Under the pieces are notes generated by a model. That model was given only the letters and a program-made list of their open reading frames with translations, was not told the origin of the DNA and did no database searches. Shown piece after piece: positions 1-9,512 of a stretch of 64,000 nt of DNA. Both the position numbers and the translations under genes were made by a program. Numbering within the stretch: position 1 is the first letter of the stretch; every line of letters begins with the position of its first letter. This DNA is from Palaemon carinicauda (lineage: Eukaryota; Arthropoda; Malacostraca; Decapoda; Palaemonidae). The stretch covers positions 203,384,977 through 203,448,976 of the forward strand of contig NC_090725.1 of NCBI RefSeq assembly GCF_036898095.1, in the 5' to 3' direction.

Positions 1-1
1 G

Positions 2-1862
2 GGTTCGAGAGGCTTTAATCAGCGAACAGACGTTCCCTCCGTGGTATCGGGCGTATCTACCCAAGATCGCCCCTACCTAACTAAGACTAGAGAGCCCATT
101 TATACCTCGTCTTCGGAAGGTGTTTCTCGCAAGAAACCCTGGACCAAGGTCTCACGACCGCTTAAACGCAAGTCGGTCCCTTCAGCGCAAGTCCAACGGC
201 CCGGTTGTAGCCACTGGGTCAGTTCGGACTCGCTGCCGTCATCCGATGACTGCTCACCGCCTAAGAGAGGCAAAGCGGTACCGCTTCAGACAGTAACACC
301 GTCTGTCGCCGCACCTGCTCCTGTAGACCCTAAGTGGTCTCTACTGCAAGACATGCAGTCTAAACTAACGTCTCTAATGCAGGACTTTCGTGCGGAGAAG
401 GTTGCTGCCGCACCAGCTAGTGCAGCACCTAGCATACAACCTTCCACACGATCGGTTGTTCGTCCTGTGGACGCTGAGGTAACCTTCTCACGCACACCAG
501 TTGAGAGAGTTCCGCCACCCATGCGTTCCAGTGTGATCTGCCAGCCGCATGTTGACGTTAAGCGACGCACGGAGGTCTCCGTTGACGTTCGGGAGGTTCA
601 CCAACCGTCAGAGTTGCTTTGTTTTGACGCGGTGCGTCAACCTCCGCAACCCAGTGTGGTTTCCACTGCGCACCCACATCAGTCTAGACAGTCTGGAGTA
701 GACGCTGTGCGTCCCCGCGCTGCCATGGTTGTTGCCAGTTCACAGACTGGGCAGCAGTTCCATGACGTTGCGTCCGGCTCAGTCACGCATGCACCCGTGC
801 GACCGGACTCAGCGAACCAGCCGTTACCCACTCCGTTGCCGTTTCCTCATCAGTTATCGGATGAGGGACTTTCTGATGATGATGTTGCTGCACACATAGA
901 TGAACCACAATCAGAATTGGACGAGCCTAAGTCTTCGCAACCCTCTTTGGACTTTAGGAAAGTTTTGGCCATTTTCAAAGAGATGTTTCCGGACCAGTTT
1001 GTTTCTGTGGCTCCTCGTTCTCCTCCGTCAGAGTTTGTGTTAGGCATGCCGTCTACCGCTCCTGCCTTTACTAGACTCGTCCTCGCACGCTCGTCCAAGA
1101 GAGCTTTGCGGGTGTTAGGAGAATGGTTGCAGTCCAAGAAGAGTTTAGGGAAGACAGCCTTTACGTTTCCCCCTGCTAGACTCTCTTCTAGATCGAGCGT
1201 CTGGTATGCCACGGGAGAAGTTCTCGGCTTGGGAGTTCCTGCCTCTGCCCAGGGCGACTTCTCAAGCCTCGTAGACTCTCCCCGCCACCTTGCCATGAGA
1301 CGGTCAAAGATATGTTGGTCATCTTCGGACCTGGACCACCTTTTGAAAGGTATCTTTAGGGCCTTCGAAGTTTTTAACTTCTTAGACTGGTGTCTAGGAG
1401 CCCTAAGCAGAAAGATCTCTCCGACAGAGAAAGAGTCTTCCTTGCTCATTATGCCCTGCATGGACAAGGCCATACGTGATGGGTCTAGTGAGCTTGCTGC
1501 ATCATTTGTGTCCGGAGTCCTTAAAAAGCGTGAAAACCTATGCTCATTCCTTTCAAGCTGGAGTTACACCGTGCCAGAGATTCGAGCTTCTTTTTGCTCC
1601 TCTTTCCAAGTGCCTTTTTCCAGAAGACCTGATTAAGGAAATAGCCGCTTCATTGATACAGAAGGACACTCACGATCTTGTTGCGTCCTCCGCTCGCAAA
1701 GCTACCCCTTTGCCTACCTTGTCAGCTAGACCAAGGATGGACACTCCAGCGTCCCGTTTTTTTCCGCCCTTTCGTGGCAGAGCCTCCAGCAGAGGAGGTG
1801 CTCGTGCCGAAGGGAAACGAGGAAAGAAGAAAGAAACCAAGTCCTTTAAGGGCAGAGTCTGA
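2..1862 (+). pseudogene. DIRS gag-like ORF of element A, partial and frameshifted
   Basis: Structural (gag-like) protein of element A. The frame is already open at base 2 and corresponds to roughly residue 200 onward of the intact 895-aa gag of element B, so the N-terminal Cys-rich module is outside the window. A Pro/Ser/Gln-rich, poorly conserved stretch is followed by a conserved core (about 1090-1480: a Leu-rich 'LGEWLQSKK' block, 'WYATGE', 'FNFLDWCLGAL') and a basic Arg/Gly/Lys tail. Compared with B there is one extra base near 1555-1570: the frame leads to a stop at 1636, while the homologous C-terminus continues in the next frame (from 1476) to a TGA at 1860-1862. The lesion is an inference from the alignment with B. 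Confidence 0.8.
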
Positions 1863-3921
1863 CTGCCAGCTTCTTCAGACAGCAGTGGGAGCCAGACTCA
1901 AGAACTTCTGGCAGACCTGGGAAGAGAGAGGCGCAGATGCACAATCTGTGAAGTTGCTCAGAGAGGGGTACAAGATCCCGTTTGTACGGAAACCCCCTCT
2001 AGCAACGTCTCCCATCGATCTCTCTCCCAGGTACAGAGAGGAAGACAAGAGACGAGCCTTGAAACAGGAGGTGTCTCTTTTACTAGAGAAGGGAGCAGTG
2101 GTCAGAGTCTCGGACCTTCAATCTCCGGGATTCTACAACCGACTCTTCTTGGTGTCAAAGAAGACAGGAGGGTGGAGGCCGGTGCTAGACGTCAGTGCTC
2201 TGAATGTCTTTGTCACAAAGCAGACGTTCTCCATGGAGACCTCAAAGTCAGTCTTAGCAGCGGTCAGAAGGGAAGACTGGATGGTCTCTTTAGACCTAAG
2301 GGACGCCTACTTCCACGTCCCCATCCACCCGGACTCCCAACCTTTTCTGAGATTCGTTTTCGAAAAGGTTGTCTACCAGTTTCAAGCCCTGTGCTTTGGC
2401 CTAAGCACAGCTCCTCTTGTGTTTACGAGGCTGATGAGGAATGTAGCCAAATTCCTTCATTTAGCGGACATCCGAGCCTCCCTCTATTTGGACGACTGGC
2501 TTCTCAGAGCTTCTTCCAGTCGTCGCTGTCTGAAGGATCTAAAGTGGACTCTAGATCTGACCAAGGAATTGGGTCTCCTTGTCAATATGGAAAAGTCACA
2601 ACTGGTCCCATCCCAAACTATTGTGTATTTAGGGATGGAGATTCACAGTCTAGCTTTTCGGGCTTTTCCGTCGGCCCCCAGAACAAGCCAAGCCCAGTTA
2701 TGCATCCAGAACATGCTGAAGAAGGAACGATGTTCAGTCAGGAAGTGGATGAGTCTGATAGGGACGCTATCATCCCTGGAACAGTTTGTGTCATTAGGAA
2801 GACTACACCTCCGTCCTCTTCATTACCACCTAGCATTTCACTGGAAAAAGGACAAGACGCTAGAAGCGGTCTCGATCCCCATTTCCGAGAAGATGAAGTC
2901 TTGCCTGACTTGGTGGAAGGACAGTATCAGCCTAAGAGAGGGTCTTCCCCTGGCTGTTCAGACTCCCAACCACGTTCTCTTCTCGGACGCATCGGACGTA
3001 GGCTGGGGCGCGACATTAGACGGTCGGGAATGTTCGGGACTATGGAACTCGAGTCAAAGGATAATGCATATCAACTGCAAGGAGCTACTGGCAGTACATC
3101 TGGCCTTGAAAAGCTTCAGGTCTCTCCTTCAAGGCAAAGTGGTGGAAGTGAACTCGGACAACGCCACTGCCTTGGCGTACATCTCCAACCAAGGAGGGAC
3201 CCACTCACTGACGTTGTACGAGATCGCAAGGGACCTGCTCATCTGGTCAAAAGGTCAAAACATATCACTAGTAACGAGGTTCATCCAAGGCAACTCGAAT
3301 GTCATGGCAGATTGTCTCAGTCGGAAGGGGCAAGTCATTCCAACAGAATGGACCCTCCACAAGGATGTATGCAAGAGACTTTGGGCCACTTGGGGCCAAC
3401 CAACCATAGATCTCTTTGCAACCTCGATGACCAAGAGGCTCCCAATATATTGCTCACCAATCCCAGACCCAGCAGCAATACACATAGATGCCTTTCTCCT
3501 AGATTGGTCGCATCTAGATCTATACGCATTCCCACCGTTCAAGATTGTCAACAAGGTACTGCAGAAGTTCACCTCTCACGAAGGGACAAGGTTGACGCTA
3601 GTTGCTCCCCTCTGGCCCGCGAGAGAATGGTTCACCGAGGTACTTCGATGGCTAGTAGACGTTCCCAGAAGTCTCCCTCTAAGGGTGGACCTTCTACGTC
3701 AGCCACACGTAAAGAAGGTACACCAAAGCCTCCACGCTCTTCGTCTGACTGCCTTCAGACTATCGAAAGACTCTCGAGAGCTAGAGGCTTTTCGAAGGAG
3801 GCAGCCAGTGCGATTGCTAGAGCAAGGAGAACATCCACCCTTAGAGTCTACCAATCGAAGTGGGAAGTATTCCGAAACTGGTGCAAGTCAGTATCTGTAT
3901 CCTCAACCAGTACCTCTGTAG
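1678..3921 (+). CDS. DIRS reverse transcriptase-RNase H-methyltransferase-like polyprotein (element A)
   Basis: Copies element RNA into DNA. Visible domains: RT palm with 'SLDLRDAYFHVPI' near 2285-2325 and catalytic YLDD near 2484-2495; RNase H with 'FSDASDVGWGA' near 2975, 'VNSDNAT' near 3150 and 'DCLSRKG' near 3310; then the C-terminal block typical of DIRS elements ('IDLFATS' near 3408, 'AFPPFK' near 3527, 'APLWPAREW'), which the DIRS literature treats as a DAM-like methyltransferase domain. There is no early ATG in this frame (1678 is a TTG), and the frame is +1 relative to the end of gag, so translation probably depends on frameshifting or overlap with gag. The first about 60 codons overlap gag. 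No lesion was seen. Confidence 0.9.
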   Translation: MLRPPLAKLPLCLPCQLDQGWTLQRPVFFRPFVAEPPAEEVLVPKGNEERRKKPSPLRAESDCQLLQTAVGARLKNFWQTWEERGADAQSVKLLREGYKIPFVRKPPLATSPIDLSPRYREEDKRRALKQEVSLLLEKGAVVRVSDLQSPGFYNRLFLVSKKTGGWRPVLDVSALNVFVTKQTFSMETSKSVLAAVRREDWMVSLDLRDAYFHVPIHPDSQPFLRFVFEKVVYQFQALCFGLSTAPLVFTRLMRNVAKFLHLADIRASLYLDDWLLRASSSRRCLKDLKWTLDLTKELGLLVNMEKSQLVPSQTIVYLGMEIHSLAFRAFPSAPRTSQAQLCIQNMLKKERCSVRKWMSLIGTLSSLEQFVSLGRLHLRPLHYHLAFHWKKDKTLEAVSIPISEKMKSCLTWWKDSISLREGLPLAVQTPNHVLFSDASDVGWGATLDGRECSGLWNSSQRIMHINCKELLAVHLALKSFRSLLQGKVVEVNSDNATALAYISNQGGTHSLTLYEIARDLLIWSKGQNISLVTRFIQGNSNVMADCLSRKGQVIPTEWTLHKDVCKRLWATWGQPTIDLFATSMTKRLPIYCSPIPDPAAIHIDAFLLDWSHLDLYAFPPFKIVNKVLQKFTSHEGTRLTLVAPLWPAREWFTEVLRWLVDVPRSLPLRVDLLRQPHVKKVHQSLHALRLTAFRLSKDSRELEAFRRRQPVRLLEQGEHPPLESTNRSGKYSETGASQYLYPQPVPL

Positions 3922-4820
3922 CTCAGATTGCTGACTTTCTCTTATACCTGAGAAAAGAACGATCACTTTCAGCTCCCACTATCAAGGGCTACAGAAGCAT
4001 GTTGGCATCGGTCTTCCGGCATAGAGGCTTAGATCTTTCCAACAATAAAGATCTACAGGACCTCCTTAAGTCTTTTGAGACCACGAAGGAGCGTCGTTTG
4101 GTTACACCTGGTTGGAATTTAGACGTGGTACTAAGATTCCTCATGTCAGACAGGTTTGAGCCGCTACAATCAGCCTCCCTGAAAGATCTCACCTTAAAGA
4201 CACTTTTCCTGGTATGCTTAGCCACAGCTAAAAGAGTCAGTGAGATTCATGCCTTCAGCAAGAACATCGGATTTTCGTCAGAAAAGGCTACATGTTCTCT
4301 ACAACTTGGTTTTCTAGCCAAAAACGAGCTACCTTCTCGACCTTGGCCGAAATCGTTCGATGTTCCCAGCTTATCGAATATGGTTGGCAATGAACTAGAA
4401 AGAGTCTTATGCCCTGTGAGAGCTCTTAAGTTCTATTTAAAACGAACTAAACCTTTACGAGGCCTATCTGAAGCTTTATGGTGTTCAGTTAAGAAACCAT
4501 CTTTGCCTATGTCAAAGAATGCTTTATCCTATTTTATCAGACTGTTAATACGAGAAGCTCATTCCCATCTGAGTGAGGAAGACCAAGCATTGCTGAAGGT
4601 AAGGACACACGAAGTTAGAGCTGTCGCAACTTCAGTGGCCTTTAAGCAAAATAGATCTCTGCGAAGTATAATGGACGCAACCTATTGGAGAAGCAAGTCA
4701 GTGTTTGCGTCTTTTTATCTAAAGGATGTCCAGTCTCTTTACGAGGACTGCTACACACTTGGACCATTCGTAGCAGCGAGTGCAGTAGTGGGTGAGGGCT
4801 CAACCACTACAATTCCCTAA
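2172..4820 (+). CDS. DIRS tyrosine recombinase frame (element A)
   Basis: Integrase of the element. The open frame runs beneath the whole RT ORF, but recognisable recombinase sequence begins near 3720. It has an N-terminal core-binding helix region ('STLRVYQSKW', 'SAPTIKGYRSML') and then the catalytic domain: Arg in 'AKRVSEIHA' near 4230, the H-x-x-R motif 'HEVRAVATS' near 4609 and the nucleophile Tyr in 'FASFYLKD' near 4715. All R-H-R-Y residues are present. The part upstream of about 3700 is a stop-free but weakly conserved shadow of the RT. The frame is the same as that of the gag C-terminus, from which it is separated only by the TGA at 1860-1862. The true start is unknown. Confidence 0.85.
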   Translation: MEAGARRQCSECLCHKADVLHGDLKVSLSSGQKGRLDGLFRPKGRLLPRPHPPGLPTFSEIRFRKGCLPVSSPVLWPKHSSSCVYEADEECSQIPSFSGHPSLPLFGRLASQSFFQSSLSEGSKVDSRSDQGIGSPCQYGKVTTGPIPNYCVFRDGDSQSSFSGFSVGPQNKPSPVMHPEHAEEGTMFSQEVDESDRDAIIPGTVCVIRKTTPPSSSLPPSISLEKGQDARSGLDPHFREDEVLPDLVEGQYQPKRGSSPGCSDSQPRSLLGRIGRRLGRDIRRSGMFGTMELESKDNAYQLQGATGSTSGLEKLQVSPSRQSGGSELGQRHCLGVHLQPRRDPLTDVVRDRKGPAHLVKRSKHITSNEVHPRQLECHGRLSQSEGASHSNRMDPPQGCMQETLGHLGPTNHRSLCNLDDQEAPNILLTNPRPSSNTHRCLSPRLVASRSIRIPTVQDCQQGTAEVHLSRRDKVDASCSPLARERMVHRGTSMASRRSQKSPSKGGPSTSATRKEGTPKPPRSSSDCLQTIERLSRARGFSKEAASAIARARRTSTLRVYQSKWEVFRNWCKSVSVSSTSTSVAQIADFLLYLRKERSLSAPTIKGYRSMLASVFRHRGLDLSNNKDLQDLLKSFETTKERRLVTPGWNLDVVLRFLMSDRFEPLQSASLKDLTLKTLFLVCLATAKRVSEIHAFSKNIGFSSEKATCSLQLGFLAKNELPSRPWPKSFDVPSLSNMVGNELERVLCPVRALKFYLKRTKPLRGLSEALWCSVKKPSLPMSKNALSYFIRLLIREAHSHLSEEDQALLKVRTHEVRAVATSVAFKQNRSLRSIMDATYWRSKSVFASFYLKDVQSLYEDCYTLGPFVAASAVVGEGSTTTIP

Positions 4821-5220
4821 TTCCATACCCTTTTAATCTTTCTCTTGAAATGTTTTTATTGTTGTTTTTGGGTTGTCCGGAAGGCTAAGAAGCCTTTCGC
4901 ATCCTGGTTGATTTGGCGGGTGGTCAAAGTCATTTCTTGAGAGCGCCTAGATTAGGGGTTTTGATGAGGTCCTGTTGTATGGGTCGCAACCCTTGATACT
5001 TCAGATCCTAGGGGTCGATCTGCATCCTAAGAGGATCGCGAGGCTCCGTAAGGAAGACGTACTTAAAAGGCAGAGTAATTGTTCAAGTCGACTTCCTTAC
5101 CAGGTACCTATTTATTTTGTTTTTGTTATTTTGATAACTTCTAAAATGAAATAAAAACTCTTAGCTCATAAAAGTGTAAGCATATATTGCTGGTCTCTAC
5201 CCACCCCCCTGGGTGTGAAT

Positions 5221-5557
5221 CAGCTATTATAATCACCGGCTAAGTTAAATATTGAAAAATGTTATTTTGATAATAAAATAAATTTTTGAATATACTTACC
5301 CAGTGATTATAAATTAAAGGACCCTCCCTTCCTCCCCAATAGAGACGCAGTGGGACGAGGAGAAAATTGAGTCTTTGTTTACATTGAGTACTGGGTATCT
5401 GGACGACAGATGGCGCTGTTGGGCACACCCGCAACCTGTGTAGCGATCGCTGGCGAGTTTTTACCGTAGAGTTGTCTGTCGGGCAACAGAGTTGCAGCTA
5501 TTATAATCACCGGGTAAGTATATTCAAAAATTTATTTTATTATCAAAATAACATTTT
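5221..5557. repeat. Element A internal complementary region and right inverted terminal repeat
   Basis: At 5221-5312 the sequence is a head-to-head join: its second half is the reverse complement of the element's right end (5505-5557, 'ACCGGGTAAGTATATTC' followed by an AT-rich tail), and its first half should be the reverse complement of the missing left end. This is the ICR of DIRS elements, thought to splint the two ends during circle formation. The segment from about 5330 to 5557 is the right inverted repeat. The left end is outside the window, so the first-half assignment rests on the equivalent arrangement in B and C. Confidence 0.82.
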
Positions 5558-6270
5558 AAACTCATTTTAGGGGGTGCTTTATTCTTGAATTGGAGTTGAT
5601 TGGAGTGAATTTATGATTTTTGGACCTTATGTCCCAACATTTGGACCTAGAAGGCCATTCAGCAACTATGCGATAGGAGGAACCTGCAGTTGTAGTATGA
5701 AGTAAATGTTGAGAGGTTGGACAGCAAGATAGAACCAAGGAGGCAGGGACTTGGGTATTGTAGAAGGCTAAAAAGTGAGTGTATCTAGGAGCCAAAAGAA
5801 TGCTACAAAGATCTTTTAATACCTTCAGTGCGTTACTTGAGGGCACTACTCTACAGGGGAATCTCAAGTTTAGGTGGTATGTACTATACAGTGTAATTGA
5901 TGGAATTTAAGATTTTAAAGTATATCTTGGGTTGAATTAGTAAATTGACTATTGTCACTTCTTATTTCTACCCTCTTGGAAATATGTGACTTAGCTTTAT
6001 GATTTAAAGCTATTAATCCTCTTAATAAATAACATTTTCTTTTATTGTAGAATCTATTATTTTCATACCTGCCTTCAAATTACATCAGATGCTGTTCCTT
6101 CTCCTCATTAAGTGGCAGTGACAAGTTTTCTCAGCTTACATTAAATTGATATTTTGCATCAGGACCCTCTCATAAACTTACCTACAGGGTCATGCTGTTT
6201 TGCCAGACAAAAGGTCGTGAAGCTGACGTGGCTAGTATTTTTTGTCATTTTAGGTTTAAAGCTTACACCT
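5558..6270. other. Unassigned AT-rich sequence between DIRS A and the D2 left end
   Basis: About 0.7 kb with no convincing ORF, exon or terminal repeat. It probably represents the original genomic (WDR6 intronic or upstream) sequence into which A and D2 inserted. Its second copy is at 11149-11861. Confidence 0.5.
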
Positions 6271-7478
6271 CTTTTCTGGGCTCGAACCTGTGCCGCCCAG
6301 TGAATAAGCTCCATTTAGCACTTATTCTTAGGTAATTTACTGCTAAATATACCAGAGAAAAAATGTAAAGGAGTGCTAGGTTAACTAGCTCGCTCACCTA
6401 TTGGTGTCGGTATAAAATTGGGCGTATAATCCAGAGGTCCCGCACTATTTAGATTCATCCACGACAGAAACCCCAATAGAGGAGAGCCGTTCAACCTCAC
6501 TCGGTACTACTAACAATGCATCCGCTCAGAACCCAACTCCTTTTAGCACGTCTTGTGTGTAACCCGCTTTTTTGTTGTGCTCTCGTTTTTTCGCTTATTT
6601 TCTTTGGATTATGGCTTCTTCGTCGGTTTCCCTGGAGACACCGTCTAAGTTAAGTACCAAGCTGTGTTTTGCTGTGTTTTGAGCAACCTAGATCGTCTAA
6701 TATTTGAATTATAGGAGTGTATTCTCTTCGTTCATACCGATCTTGCTTGATTCCATTTACAGTTGGTACTCCTGTTTTGAGAGCTTTTAGTTTCACTCGC
6801 GGTGTTACTATATGTATTATTTTTATTATTAAATTTTATTTGTTTTTATGGATATTCATTTTTTAGCGTTTAGAACCCTCGTGGTTCAAATTTTGGGCCG
6901 ATATCATTTACGTATCGTTATGGCTGCCGACCTTCGTGCTAGGCGGCAATGTTATTTTTTAAGCCATCAGATGTGTCTTTTGTGATTTAATTATTATGTT
7001 GCATGCCTTGCCCAAAAATTTTTATGTGTTTATTTTATATTATCAACGCTATTACTATTATAATGAATATTGTGCTATTACTCCGTTTGATCTGTCTGGT
7101 TGGGGTTCGTCAGTTGGTAGCCCTGCTGCTCCGTATCACGTGATCCTCCCCCATGCTCCCCCTCTCGCTAGGTGGGTGGCTAGGCTTCTCTCCCCCTCTC
7201 CCCTAGGGGACCGTTGCCTTCCCTCCTTGTAGAGGGGGTAGTTCAGTGTTTATGGACTTTGTCCTCCGGGTGTCCCGGCGGGTTCGGCTCTGTCTAGTCT
7301 GGTTGGCCACCGGTCAACAGAGTTGGATCCCGGTGCACCCTATTTTATATTCACTTATCACACTGGTTTATGTTATATGAAACCCTCTGGGTTCCGTTGG
7401 CGGTTCTTATCTACAGTTCCGCCCCCCTATTTAATTTATAACAGTTCCTATGATGATTATATGACAGATCACTACCCC
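6271..7478 (+). mobile_element. Left-end fragment of DIRS D2 (duplicated copy)
   Basis: Copy of the first about 1.2 kb of D2: the left inverted terminal repeat (6271-6551) and the start of the 5' leader, including the small ATG ORF at 6611. It stops at the duplication junction, where the sequence jumps into the RT of element A. No recombinase or RT of D2 is present here. The fragment is a by-product of the tandem duplication and not an independent insertion. Confidence 0.85.
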
Positions 7479-9512
7479 GGAGCCAGACTCAAGAACTTCT
7501 GGCAGACCTGGGAAGAGAGAGGCGCAGATGCACAATCTGTGAAGTTGCTCAGAGAGGGGTACAAGATCCCGTTTGTACGGAAACCCCCTCTAGCAACGTC
7601 TCCCATCGATCTCTCTCCCAGGTACAGAGAGGAAGACAAGAGACGAGCCTTGAAACAGGAGGTGTCTCTTTTACTAGAGAAGGGAGCAGTGGTCAGAGTC
7701 TCGGACCTTCAATCTCCGGGATTCTACAACCGACTCTTCTTGGTGTCAAAGAAGACAGGAGGGTGGAGGCCGGTGCTAGACGTCAGTGCTCTGAATGTCT
7801 TTGTCACAAAGCAGACGTTCTCCATGGAGACCTCAAAGTCAGTCTTAGCAGCGGTCAGAAGGGAAGACTGGATGGTCTCTTTAGACCTAAGGGACGCCTA
7901 CTTCCACGTCCCCATCCACCCGGACTCCCAACCTTTTCTGAGATTCGTTTTCGAAAAGGTTGTCTACCAGTTTCAAGCCCTGTGCTTTGGCCTAAGCACA
8001 GCTCCTCTTGTGTTTACGAGGCTGATGAGGAATGTAGCCAAATTCCTTCATTTAGCGGACATCCGAGCCTCCCTCTATTTGGACGACTGGCTTCTCAGAG
8101 CTTCTTCCAGTCGTCGCTGTCTGAAGGATCTAAAGTGGACTCTAGATCTGACCAAGGAATTGGGTCTCCTTGTCAATATGGAAAAGTCACAACTGGTCCC
8201 ATCCCAAACTATTGTGTATTTAGGGATGGAGATTCACAGTCTAGCTTTTCGGGCTTTTCCGTCGGCCCCCAGAACAAGCCAAGCCCAGTTATGCATCCAG
8301 AACATGCTGAAGAAGGAACGATGTTCAGTCAGGAAGTGGATGAGTCTGATAGGGACGCTATCATCCCTGGAACAGTTTGTGTCATTAGGAAGACTACACC
8401 TCCGTCCTCTTCATTACCACCTAGCATTTCACTGGAAAAAGGACAAGACGCTAGAAGCGGTCTCGATCCCCATTTCCGAGAAGATGAAGTCTTGCCTGAC
8501 TTGGTGGAAGGACAGTATCAGCCTAAGAGAGGGTCTTCCCCTGGCTGTTCAGACTCCCAACCACGTTCTCTTCTCGGACGCATCGGACGTAGGCTGGGGC
8601 GCGACATTAGACGGTCGGGAATGTTCGGGACTATGGAACTCGAGTCAAAGGATAATGCATATCAACTGCAAGGAGCTACTGGCAGTACATCTGGCCTTGA
8701 AAAGCTTCAGGTCTCTCCTTCAAGGCAAAGTGGTGGAAGTGAACTCGGACAACGCCACTGCCTTGGCGTACATCTCCAACCAAGGAGGGACCCACTCACT
8801 GACGTTGTACGAGATCGCAAGGGACCTGCTCATCTGGTCAAAAGGTCAAAACATATCACTAGTAACGAGGTTCATCCAAGGCAACTCGAATGTCATGGCA
8901 GATTGTCTCAGTCGGAAGGGGCAAGTCATTCCAACAGAATGGACCCTCCACAAGGATGTATGCAAGAGACTTTGGGCCACTTGGGGCCAACCAACCATAG
9001 ATCTCTTTGCAACCTCGATGACCAAGAGGCTCCCAATATATTGCTCACCAATCCCAGACCCAGCAGCAATACACATAGATGCCTTTCTCCTAGATTGGTC
9101 GCATCTAGATCTATACGCATTCCCACCGTTCAAGATTGTCAACAAGGTACTGCAGAAGTTCACCTCTCACGAAGGGACAAGGTTGACGCTAGTTGCTCCC
9201 CTCTGGCCCGCGAGAGAATGGTTCACCGAGGTACTTCGATGGCTAGTAGACGTTCCCAGAAGTCTCCCTCTAAGGGTGGACCTTCTACGTCAGCCACACG
9301 TAAAGAAGGTACACCAAAGCCTCCACGCTCTTCGTCTGACTGCCTTCAGACTATCGAAAGACTCTCGAGAGCTAGAGGCTTTTCGAAGGAGGCAGCCAGT
9401 GCGATTGCTAGAGCAAGGAGAACATCCACCCTTAGAGTCTACCAATCGAAGTGGGAAGTATTCCGAAACTGGTGCAAGTCAGTATCTGTATCCTCAACCA
9501 GTACCTCTGTAG
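7377..9512 (+). CDS. Chimeric RT-RNase H-methyltransferase-like ORF of A'
   Basis: The duplication joins the D2 5' leader in frame to the RT of A. The first ATG of the open frame is at 7377; about 35 codons of leader-derived sequence precede the junction at 7479-7482, after which the protein is identical to the A polymerase (from 'ARLKNFW'). All RT (YLDD), RNase H and C-terminal DIRS motifs are present. Unlike A or B, this copy could start translation at its own ATG without a gag frameshift. The open frame extends upstream to a TTG at 7323. Whether it is transcribed is unknown. Confidence 0.8.
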   Translation: MKPSGFRWRFLSTVPPPYLIYNSSYDDYMTDHYPGARLKNFWQTWEERGADAQSVKLLREGYKIPFVRKPPLATSPIDLSPRYREEDKRRALKQEVSLLLEKGAVVRVSDLQSPGFYNRLFLVSKKTGGWRPVLDVSALNVFVTKQTFSMETSKSVLAAVRREDWMVSLDLRDAYFHVPIHPDSQPFLRFVFEKVVYQFQALCFGLSTAPLVFTRLMRNVAKFLHLADIRASLYLDDWLLRASSSRRCLKDLKWTLDLTKELGLLVNMEKSQLVPSQTIVYLGMEIHSLAFRAFPSAPRTSQAQLCIQNMLKKERCSVRKWMSLIGTLSSLEQFVSLGRLHLRPLHYHLAFHWKKDKTLEAVSIPISEKMKSCLTWWKDSISLREGLPLAVQTPNHVLFSDASDVGWGATLDGRECSGLWNSSQRIMHINCKELLAVHLALKSFRSLLQGKVVEVNSDNATALAYISNQGGTHSLTLYEIARDLLIWSKGQNISLVTRFIQGNSNVMADCLSRKGQVIPTEWTLHKDVCKRLWATWGQPTIDLFATSMTKRLPIYCSPIPDPAAIHIDAFLLDWSHLDLYAFPPFKIVNKVLQKFTSHEGTRLTLVAPLWPAREWFTEVLRWLVDVPRSLPLRVDLLRQPHVKKVHQSLHALRLTAFRLSKDSRELEAFRRRQPVRLLEQGEHPPLESTNRSGKYSETGASQYLYPQPVPL

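Larger units (their letters stand above)
1..5557 (+). mobile_element. DIRS element A (5' truncated by window edge)
   Basis: DIRS-type tyrosine-recombinase retrotransposon whose 5' end lies before the window. It carries most of gag, an RT-RNase H-methyltransferase-like ORF, a tyrosine recombinase ORF, an AATAAA at 5150-5155, an internal complementary region at 5221-5312 and a right terminus ending near 5557 in a TTTT core. DIRS elements are known to integrate by a recombinase through a circular intermediate, without target-site duplication or DDE integrase. It belongs to the same lineage as B and C by gag, RT and terminal sequence. The gag frame is broken, so it is not autonomous as it stands. 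Everything from 1888 on is repeated downstream at 7479. Confidence 0.88.

Noticed and set aside
850..1473. 207-codon open frame on the - strand inside A gag
   Set aside because: It is the antisense shadow of the conserved gag core and has no recognisable motif.
6996..7232. 78-codon ORF (also at 12587-12823)
   Set aside because: Low-complexity leader sequence of D2 without homology visible to me and with no counterpart in D3.
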